From positions 1 to 7,664 of the forward strand of contig CAJWOI010000122.1 in the NCBI GenBank assembly GCA_913044255.1: 7,664 nt of DNA, read 5' to 3'. The notes under the pieces were generated by a model that did no database searches, was not told where the DNA came from, and saw nothing but the letters and a program-made list of their open reading frames with translations. Shown piece by piece: positions 1 through 5,447 of the stretch (the stretch's first letter is position 1; each line of letters opens with the position of its first letter). Made by a program: the position numbers and the translations under genes. This stretch comes from an uncultured Alphaproteobacteria bacterium (GTDB taxonomy: Bacteria; Pseudomonadota; Alphaproteobacteria; UBA7887).

Positions 1-550
1 CGCCGAGGTAAGCCTTTCGCAAATTAATTTTGGCCATATTGGTCTGGATAAGGGTCGCACCGCTTAGATCGGCTTCGCGCAAATCGGCTTTCCCCAGGTT
101 TGCAGAAGTTAGGTTACTTCCACGCAAAGTAGCACCGGCAAGTGTAGCACGCGCTAGATTTGAATTTGCAAGGTCCGCTTTACTTAAGTTCACCGCCGTT
201 AGATTGGCAAATCTCAAGTCCGCACCTATTAAGATAGTGTTGCGCATGTCAGAATCGCGAAAGTCTGCACCGGCCAAGTTGGCATCACTTAAATTGGCTT
301 TTCTCAGCTTTGCGTGGTTGAGTTTGGCTTTGGATAAGTCAGCGCCCCGAAGGTTTGCTTGACGTAAATCGGCGTTTTTTAGGACACCTGTGCTCAAGTT
401 TGCGTCAATGAGTTCAGCTTCGCGTAAGTCGCATCCCTCACACTGATTTAATGTTCCGATCCTTAATACGTCAGCTTCATCAAGCCCCATCGCTCCATTG
501 GCAATCGATATTAAGCAACAACTTGAGAAAACAACTAATTTCAGATGCAT
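1..550 (-). CDS. Exported pentapeptide-repeat protein (3' end outside window)
   Basis: Read leftward from the ATG at 550-548, the frame stays open for 183 codons to the window edge, so the C-terminus is missing. Residues 1 to about 20 look like a Sec signal peptide (MHLKLVV start, hydrophobic core, possible cleavage after ANGA). After a short stretch with a CxxC pair (Cys37, Cys40), almost all the rest is tandem A(D/N)LxxA-type pentapeptides, for example ANLRGADLSKAKL and ADLREADLSGATL. These should fold into a right-handed quadrilateral beta-helix. The DNA shows the matching 15-bp periodicity. A CxxC just before the first pentapeptide is common in exported members of this family. No biochemical function can be inferred. 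No clear Shine-Dalgarno precedes the ATG, but no other in-frame ATG is nearby. The gene diverges from the cytochrome operon, with about 400 bp between them. Family assignment is secure; role is unknown. Confidence 0.88.
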   Translation of the reverse strand, partial: MHLKLVVFSSCCLISIANGAMGLDEADVLRIGTLNQCEGCDLREAELIDANLSTGVLKNADLRQANLRGADLSKAKLNHAKLRKANLSDANLAGADFRDSDMRNTILIGADLRFANLTAVNLSKADLANSNLARATLAGATLRGSNLTSANLGKADLREADLSGATLIQTNMAKINLRKAYLG

Positions 551-805
551 AAAAATAACTAGTAGGGTCTGTGCATCCAAGACCTCACGGCCACCAAACT
601 AGGCTCAGCTAGTAAGCCATGTATGGGTTTGTCAATTTTTCTAAAATGCAATCGTCGTCTCCTCTTGAATGTATAAAGCGTCTAAAGTAAGTACGGTTTT
701 GAAACGCCACCGAACAGTATGGCTGGGGCCGCCTGATAAAAAAATGCTGAAATTATCTTACAATTTTTCAAGAAATAGTGAAGTTCAAACTAAGTTCTGA
801 CTAAC

Positions 806-834
806 TTGACAAGAATGGTTCCTACTCATATTTA
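806..834 (+). promoter_or_regulatory. Candidate sigma70-type promoter for the b6/haoAB operon
   Basis: A perfect -35 TTGACA (806-811) is followed after 17 bp by TATTTA (829-834), a weak -10 matching at TAT. The predicted start near 841 would give a leader of about 105 nt containing the inverted repeats at 849-890. Spacing is ideal, but the -10 is only a half match in AT-rich DNA, so this is a prediction. Confidence 0.4.
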
Positions 835-848
835 AACAAGACTATTTT

Positions 849-890
849 AGTCATCATTCTGTGCCTCTCACCAGTCAGATCGTGGTGACT
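849..890 (+). repeat. Overlapping inverted repeats in the leader of the cytochrome operon
   Basis: TCACCA (868-873) pairs perfectly with TGGTGA (883-888) across a 9-nt loop. Alternatively, AGTCATCAT (849-857) can pair in RNA with GTGGTGACT (882-890) using two G-U pairs. The two structures share the 3' arm and so exclude each other. The element lies between the candidate promoter and the cytochrome b6 start. It could be an operator or an mRNA structure, but no T-run follows, so it is not a standard terminator. Confidence 0.3.
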
Positions 891-947
891 AACGCTGCTA
901 CAACTCGGATGGTGCCAGACCGCCGGTAGATAAGATGGAGTTCATGA

Positions 948-1580
948 ATGAGTTCTAGGTTCTACGATTGGGTCGATTCAAGAACCGGTTTCGTGACATT
1001 TATGCGTCACAAGATGGGTCAAGCAGTTCCGAGTGATGCCTTCTTCTTCTGTTTCGGCGGTATCTCTCTTGTCATCATTCTTATGCAGCTCCTAACAGGC
1101 ATTTTTTTGATATTCTTTTATATGCCCAACCCTGAATTTGCATTGCAAAGCATTGAACGTATGAGCAATGAGATAACAGGTGGGTCGCTTTTTAGAAATA
1201 TGCACCGTTGGGGCTCGACGTTGTTGGTTGCGACAGTATTTACGCACATGATTACTGTGTTTTACCGAAAGGCGTATCGAAATCCGAGAGAGTTCAACTG
1301 GACCTCAGGTGTTTTGCAATTGCTGATGGTCTTTCTGTTTGTGATTACCGGAATCCTTTTGCCGTGGGACTGGCGAGCTTACTGGTCTTATTCCATATGG
1401 GTCGATTATGTGGAAACTTGGCCCGTGATAGGTGGCTTCGTACAGACATTCCTTCTTGATACATTCACTATATACCGGACCTTTATCATCCATGTTCTTT
1501 TGTTGCCGTTAATTATTGCCGTGCTCTTGGTTTTCCATTTCAAGATGATCGGTAAACATGGGATCTCCGAGCCGTTATAG
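948..1580 (+). CDS. Cytochrome b6-type subunit of a bc-type complex
   Basis: This 210-aa protein has the length and four-helix layout of cytochrome b6, the N-terminal half of a split cytochrome b. It is a membrane subunit that carries electrons between quinone sites through two b haems. Predicted helices lie at about 33-57, 85-106, 118-140 and 178-198. The haem ligands are His86 and His100 (13 residues between) and His182 and His197 (14 between, the b6 spacing rather than the bc1 spacing). Cys35 sits in FFFCFGG, exactly where b6-type proteins covalently attach haem c_n near the n-side quinone site. NPREFNW resembles deltaproteobacterial menaquinol-oxidising relatives. The usual PWDQ at the p-side site reads PWDW here. 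The start is supported by GGAG at 937-940, 7 nt upstream. It heads the operon; the subunit IV gene starts 21 bp later. No Rieske gene is next to it, which is unusual for a bc operon. Confidence 0.93.
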   Translation: MSSRFYDWVDSRTGFVTFMRHKMGQAVPSDAFFFCFGGISLVIILMQLLTGIFLIFFYMPNPEFALQSIERMSNEITGGSLFRNMHRWGSTLLVATVFTHMITVFYRKAYRNPREFNWTSGVLQLLMVFLFVITGILLPWDWRAYWSYSIWVDYVETWPVIGGFVQTFLLDTFTIYRTFIIHVLLLPLIIAVLLVFHFKMIGKHGISEPL

Positions 1581-1601
1581 GCTCCTGAGACATATGTAGT
1601 T

Positions 1602-2300
1602 ATGAGTAAAAGCCAGCACCGAAAGATGTATATCGATGAGAAGTACGCTCCGCCGTACCCTCAAGAGTTCGATCGCTTTTGGCCAAAACATGCTTTTAAG
1701 GCTGGTATTGCGGTGGCCATTACCTTGGTATTATTGGTTGGCCTCTCTGTCGTTTTTCAGGTTCCTACTAATCACGACATGCCACCGCTTCCGAACCACG
1801 GTATGAATATTCCTGCACCAGAATGGTACCTGTTATTCCTTTTTGAGCCTTTTTGGCAGTTTACCGGTGACAGTGCGATTTGGCGTCAATTTGGTACTTT
1901 TTGGATCCCACTTGCAGTAATCCTGTTCTTATTTGCTATTCCATTCGTTTTAGGTCGTACGCCGTGGGATAGTCAATCACGCATGGCCAGGGGCTCAAAA
2001 GTTTTTCTCGCGGTTGGTGCGTTTGCCGTGTGGCTAGTGATGACCACGGTTGTAGTTGGTGGGGGGCATGGCGCGAAAACGACCAGTTGTATTTCCTGTC
2101 ATACACCAATGACCGGAAAACAAATTGCTCTTCCACCGGCAGATATGGCCAAATATTACCGAGAAGTGCGGGAGATCGAAAAAATGTTGGGACGTCACCG
2201 CTGGGGTGAAGAGGGGGGTGACTCTGGAATGTCTCCGGAGTCCTTTAAGGACGCTAACTGGCAACTACGGCATTTTCGGGAACCAACGAAAAATTGGTAG
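1602..2300 (+). CDS. Cytochrome b6f subunit IV-like protein with C-terminal haem c site
   Basis: This 232-aa protein supplies the second half of the split cytochrome b. Three predicted membrane helices (about 34-53, 97-117, 133-152) match subunit IV. The quinol-site PEWY motif is intact at residues 73-76 in the loop between the first two. With the usual topology the C-terminus lies on the periplasmic side. There the protein adds a tail of about 80 residues that plain subunit IV lacks, carrying one haem c motif CISCH (Cys163, Cys166, His167). The tail does not resemble a full class I cytochrome c domain. His199 and His224, or a Met, are possible distal ligands but none is clearly diagnostic. 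The Shine-Dalgarno is weak, so translation may be coupled to the b6 gene 21 bp upstream. haoA follows 53 bp downstream. I infer that the haem c passes electrons between this b-type module and HAO or another periplasmic cytochrome. Confidence 0.9.
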   Translation: MSKSQHRKMYIDEKYAPPYPQEFDRFWPKHAFKAGIAVAITLVLLVGLSVVFQVPTNHDMPPLPNHGMNIPAPEWYLLFLFEPFWQFTGDSAIWRQFGTFWIPLAVILFLFAIPFVLGRTPWDSQSRMARGSKVFLAVGAFAVWLVMTTVVVGGGHGAKTTSCISCHTPMTGKQIALPPADMAKYYREVREIEKMLGRHRWGEEGGDSGMSPESFKDANWQLRHFREPTKNW

Positions 2301-2342
2301 GGTCACAATGAGTGCGATAGGGATGGGAAATATTGGCAAAGC

Positions 2343-2349
2343 AAGGCGG
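2343..2349 (+). promoter_or_regulatory. Ribosome binding site fixing the haoA start
   Basis: AAGGCGG lies 4-7 nt before the ATG at 2354. That start places MWFRNKH and a hydrophobic core at the N-terminus as a clean signal peptide. It is preferred over the in-frame TTG at 2333, which would add seven residues before the signal. Confidence 0.6.
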
Positions 2350-2353
2350 TACC

Positions 2354-4072
2354 ATGTGGTTTAGAAATAAACATATTGTAATACTTGCCATTGCTGTTCT
2401 GTCTGCATTTGCGTTTAGCAATGCATTGAAAGCCGACATCCCTGATGAGACCTTTGAGGTTCTGGGACTTGACAGAGACGGTGATCCGGCCGAACTGTAC
2501 GATGCATTGGAGTGGCGCTATCACGATTTGGAAAAGGGCGCGGGCGAGGGGAGCCAGGCAGATTTCTGGGATCCCATTCCATTCAGTAAGTACACCAATC
2601 CGACATCTTTTTATGAGCCCCCCGACAAAGGAAAAGGCTCGGGGCGTCAAGGATGTGTGGAGTGCCATGAAAAGGATACGCCAGGGCATACGATGGCCTG
2701 GAAACAAAGCGTGCATGCCAATTTGAATGAGATTCGAAACCTCGAGCCAGGTGACCTCCGTTTTTATAAGAAGGAGAAACTTAAAAAAGTTGAAACGAAT
2801 CTGGTCGCACTTGGCCTTCTCGACGAAGAGCAAATTCTTTCAGAAGTGAGTTGTATGGATTGTCACGTTGAAATTTTGCGAGTTGGAAATGCCGACCACA
2901 AACGAGACCTACGTATGCCTGACGCCGCTGTTTGTGGCACTTGCCATTTACAAGAGTTTGCAGAGCGGGAATCGGAACGAGATACGCTCGATTGGCCACA
3001 GCAACAATGGCCGGCAGGGAGACCATCTCATGCATTGGACTATCACGGGGTCGTTGAGATGGCCATGTGGGCTGCACTTACCGAAAGAGAAATCGCTGAA
3101 GGTTGTGTTTCGTGCCATTCCGTGCAGAACAAATGTGATGGTTGTCACACTCGCCATACTTTCTCTGCCGCCGAGGCGCGCAAACCTGAGGCCTGCGCAA
3201 CCTGCCATAACGGCATTGCACACAACGAGTTCGAGAATTTTATGCTCTCGAAACATGGTAGCATTTACCAGACCAGTGGTCATGAATGGGAATGGGAGGT
3301 TAGACTTCAGGACGCTTATGTAAAAGGAGGGCAAACTGCTCCAACCTGCGCCAGTTGCCATTTCGAGTTCAAGGGGAAGTTTGGTCATAACGTCGTACGT
3401 AAAGTTCGATGGGGATTCACACCTGCACCCAATATTTCCGAAAATTTGTCGGACGGATGGTTTGAGCAACGAAAGGAAGCGTGGATTGCTACGTGTTCCG
3501 GTTGCCATTCTGAGAGCTTTGCGCGGGCATATCAAAGTATGGCAGACGATGCGGTTAACGCGGGTTTATCGGTTCAACAAAAAACTAAGCAAGTAATAGA
3601 GAAATTGTATACCGATCACATGCTTGTTGGGCAGGATGTAAACCGTCCGCCTCCACCGGAGCCGCTTGAAAACGGCGCCGGCGAGTTTTTCCAGATGTTT
3701 ATTGCGGATGGAAACAACCCGAGTGCGGTAGAAGTCGAGTATGCACGGGGCTGCCGCAATGACCTCAATCAGCTTTATAAAGCTGTCATGCATGCGAATC
3801 CGGGGGGCTGGGCATATAGTGAAGGTTGGAGTTCGCTTGTAGAATGTTACGCGAGGGTTATGGATGCCGATACTCAGTTGCATGAGATAGCGGAAATCAA
3901 AGCAAAACTTTCAGAAATTGAAAAGAAAGCCAAGTTTTCATTCCTGGACATTGATAGCAACGTGCAGCGCGCTTCCGTCGGTGGAATCGGCGGGACCTTG
4001 ATGTTGGTTGGCATTGCGGGATTACTCTCCCGGCGCAGAAAATTTGGTCCAGATGATGAGAACAAATATTGA
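2354..4072 (+). CDS. haoA: Hydroxylamine oxidoreductase, octahaem cytochrome c
   Basis: This 572-aa precursor (N. europaea HAO is about 570) has a signal peptide at about 1-27, eight CxxCH motifs and a C-terminal membrane helix (about 542-559, then RRRK). The family oxidises hydroxylamine, releasing electrons in the periplasm. Haem motifs begin at Cys101, 167, 194, 251, 261, 281, 332 and 381. The pair CVSCH and CDGCH at 251-265 marks the P460 haem 4 and haem 5. Many stretches match N. europaea HAO as I remember it, such as AERESERDT, WPAGRPSHALDY, RKPEACATCH and VRWG. Tyr488 in GGWAYSEGW aligns with Tyr467, which cross-links to P460, so it resembles oxidative HAO rather than the Tyr-less reductive forms. 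Oddly, pocket residues Asp267 and Tyr334 appear as Ala289 and about Thr356, while His268 is kept (His290). haoB follows after 7 bp; no cycA or cycB is seen. Confidence 0.95.
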   Translation: MWFRNKHIVILAIAVLSAFAFSNALKADIPDETFEVLGLDRDGDPAELYDALEWRYHDLEKGAGEGSQADFWDPIPFSKYTNPTSFYEPPDKGKGSGRQGCVECHEKDTPGHTMAWKQSVHANLNEIRNLEPGDLRFYKKEKLKKVETNLVALGLLDEEQILSEVSCMDCHVEILRVGNADHKRDLRMPDAAVCGTCHLQEFAERESERDTLDWPQQQWPAGRPSHALDYHGVVEMAMWAALTEREIAEGCVSCHSVQNKCDGCHTRHTFSAAEARKPEACATCHNGIAHNEFENFMLSKHGSIYQTSGHEWEWEVRLQDAYVKGGQTAPTCASCHFEFKGKFGHNVVRKVRWGFTPAPNISENLSDGWFEQRKEAWIATCSGCHSESFARAYQSMADDAVNAGLSVQQKTKQVIEKLYTDHMLVGQDVNRPPPPEPLENGAGEFFQMFIADGNNPSAVEVEYARGCRNDLNQLYKAVMHANPGGWAYSEGWSSLVECYARVMDADTQLHEIAEIKAKLSEIEKKAKFSFLDIDSNVQRASVGGIGGTLMLVGIAGLLSRRRKFGPDDENKY

Positions 4073-4079
4073 GCGTTAG

Positions 4080-5099
4080 TTGTCGGTGAGGGTGAGGACA
4101 AAACAAAGTTGGCTCAGTCGCAGGCTCCCGTATCTATACGGGGCGCTTATCGTGATAGGCTTTTTACTCATCGATTGGGCCGGCTATGATCTGTTGTTAC
4201 CTGATCCCGCACCGTATCGGTATGAGCTTGTATCCGAGGGTACAATAGCGAACTTCCCGGATTTGGTTCTCTCTGCACCTTCTGAACTAGCCATAAGAAA
4301 GTTTGAGGCTCGTCTGGATACTGATGGAACCTCATTTGCCGACGTTTATGTTGCGGATCTGGGGGCTGAGTTTGCTCCAGTTTTATTGGATTGGCAGGAC
4401 CGTTCGACCGATTTATCGATCGTCGTACCGAGTCGATCTGCAGATCTCAATGATTTAGCCCAGGCCGTTAAACTTCATCTCCCCGACGATGGAGTTCTCT
4501 TGGGTTGGTGGGATACCAGCCGCCAACTTCATGCCTTAACTGGTGTTCAAATTGTTTACGATGTTAATTTGCCGAGGCCATTATTCATTCCATCAGATTG
4601 GGAAGATGATTTTTTGGCTATCGAGTCACTCGAAAAAGTATTTTGGCGTATTTCAGAGAAAGGCGGGCAGGACTTCGAACGTTTTCTTGATGCCCTATCC
4701 AATCAGATGGAAGATGGTTTGGCCACGTTGAACCAAATTGCAGGGCGGCAAAAAGTTTTCATCGTGGTACAGCTTTCAGACGCATATAAGCTCGCGTTGG
4801 CTCGACCTGACTTGGTGAGGGTCGGGTATCGAGATTTCGCAGCCAGTAAGGATATCCACGACGATATTACACAAGTAAAGAAGTGGGTAGAGGAACAAGG
4901 CTATGCCGATTATGCAGTCGAAACTTTAGGGTGGGCAAAAAAGCGTGTGTACTACCTGAGGGATCGTGAGAGTGCGAATACGCTGATTGCTCAAATATTG
5001 CCGTTCGGAACTTTTAAACCCACTTTACTTGATGGTTTAAAACTAGTGGCAAATTATGGAAGTTACTGGGTTTACGAGATGGATCCCCAAACGCCGTAA
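4080..5099 (+). CDS. haoB: Hydroxylamine oxidation protein HaoB
   Basis: This 339-aa protein starts 7 bp after haoA, the usual haoAB order in ammonia oxidisers and methanotrophs. It has basic residues, one membrane helix (about 17-34) and then a long soluble domain, probably periplasmic. No CxxCH or other cofactor motif is visible. Segments such as VLLGWWDTSRQLHALTG (139-155) and the C-terminal GSYWVYEMDP fit my memory of HaoB, but position is the main support. HaoB's biochemical role is unestablished; it is usually regarded as an accessory to HAO function or assembly. The start is uncertain: TTG at 4080 has a weak GAG 6 nt upstream, and in-frame GTG codons at 4086 and 4092 are alternatives that leave the membrane helix intact. 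It ends 15 bp from the end of a convergent cytochrome gene. Confidence 0.78.
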   Translation: MSVRVRTKQSWLSRRLPYLYGALIVIGFLLIDWAGYDLLLPDPAPYRYELVSEGTIANFPDLVLSAPSELAIRKFEARLDTDGTSFADVYVADLGAEFAPVLLDWQDRSTDLSIVVPSRSADLNDLAQAVKLHLPDDGVLLGWWDTSRQLHALTGVQIVYDVNLPRPLFIPSDWEDDFLAIESLEKVFWRISEKGGQDFERFLDALSNQMEDGLATLNQIAGRQKVFIVVQLSDAYKLALARPDLVRVGYRDFAASKDIHDDITQVKKWVEEQGYADYAVETLGWAKKRVYYLRDRESANTLIAQILPFGTFKPTLLDGLKLVANYGSYWVYEMDPQTP

Positions 5100-5114
5100 T
5101 TTCACACAGGAACT

Positions 5115-5438
5115 TCATCGGAACGGGCTGGTGCCGCGCAATATTTCTGCCCTATTGGCCTCGGGTAGTTTTCCTGTGGGCCGAGTTCCTTTGAGATTTA
5201 GTACATACTTGCCAACTTTTTTGATCCGGTCGGTAGCCAAGATTTGACCCCATGTCGGCATCTGCATTGCGGGGACACCGTTTGTGATTGTACGAATTAT
5301 GTCTTCAAGTTCCTCGCCATGGAGAGTGAATTCGTCGGTTAAATTGGGTCCGGCGCCACCTCGACCTCCCATGCCATGGCATTGTTCACAGTAAATCACA
5401 AATGTTCTCTTGCCATTTTTATGATCCTCCGAGTTCAC
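5115..5438 (-). CDS. Fourth monohaem cytochrome c domain in -1 frame of the upstream multihaem gene
   Basis: The frame encodes 107 residues forming one haem c domain: GKRTF, then CEQCH (Cys17-His21), GPNLTDEFTLHG, an axial Met in QMPTWGQ, and LKGTRPTG. It is clearly a further copy of the repeated domain in the gene at 5435-6526 and is closest to that gene's third domain. Read alone it would start at GTG 5438 in a GTGA overlap with the upstream stop, but it has no signal peptide. An unexported copy could not receive haem by the normal c-type route. It sits exactly in the -1 frame after an A-AAA-AAG run, so it is more likely joined to the upstream protein by frameshifting or slippage, or split by a sequencing error in the A9 run. 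The GGAGGA at 5430-5425 precedes only a six-codon frame (ATG 5416) and does not rescue an independent start. Confidence 0.75.
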   Translation of the reverse strand: MNSEDHKNGKRTFVIYCEQCHGMGGRGGAGPNLTDEFTLHGEELEDIIRTITNGVPAMQMPTWGQILATDRIKKVGKYVLNLKGTRPTGKLPEANRAEILRGTSPFR

Positions 5439-5447
5439 TTTTTTTTT
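5435..5447 (-). promoter_or_regulatory. Candidate -1 frameshift site: A-AAA-AAG followed by TGA
   Basis: On the minus strand nine A residues (5447-5439) run into G, giving zero-frame codons ATA AAA AAA AAG TGA. A -1 slip on A-AAA-AAG (5444-5438), the heptamer used by E. coli dnaX, makes the next codon GTG and enters the frame of the fourth haem domain. The product would be about 470 residues instead of 363. No obvious upstream Shine-Dalgarno-like stimulator or downstream hairpin was found. Polymerase slippage or an undercounted A would have the same effect. Confidence 0.45.

Larger units (their letters stand above)
551..947. other. Divergent intergenic region, no gene seen
   Basis: This stretch separates the leftward pentapeptide gene from the rightward cytochrome b6 gene. 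It is AT-rich, especially about 735-860, and I see no convincing coding frame or RNA gene. It contains a candidate rightward promoter (806-834) and overlapping inverted repeats (849-890). A leftward TTGACA-like element (complement of 630-635) lies upstream of the pentapeptide gene, but no good -10 box follows it, so I do not call a promoter there. Confidence 0.7.

Noticed and set aside
30..362. Rightward 110-codon open frame
   Set aside because: It is the antisense shadow of the pentapeptide gene; its regular composition comes from the 15-bp periodicity of the minus-strand repeats.
1..430. Short direct repeats that could suggest a CRISPR or tandem repeat array
   Set aside because: The 15-bp period is degenerate at the DNA level and encodes pentapeptides; there are no identical repeats with unique spacers.
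2333..2353. TTG start for haoA seven codons upstream
   Set aside because: ATG 2354 has a well-spaced AAGGCGG and a better signal peptide, and gives a length close to N. europaea HAO.
2354..4072. Alternative assignment as Tyr-less reductive HAO, octahaem nitrite reductase or tetrathionate reductase
   Set aside because: The haem motif spacing, the CVSCH and CDGCH pair, the long conserved blocks and Tyr488 in GGWAYSEGW all fit oxidative HAO.
5396..5430. Strong Shine-Dalgarno GGAGGA with ATG 5416
   Set aside because: The ATG opens only six codons before TGA and is out of frame with the haem domain.
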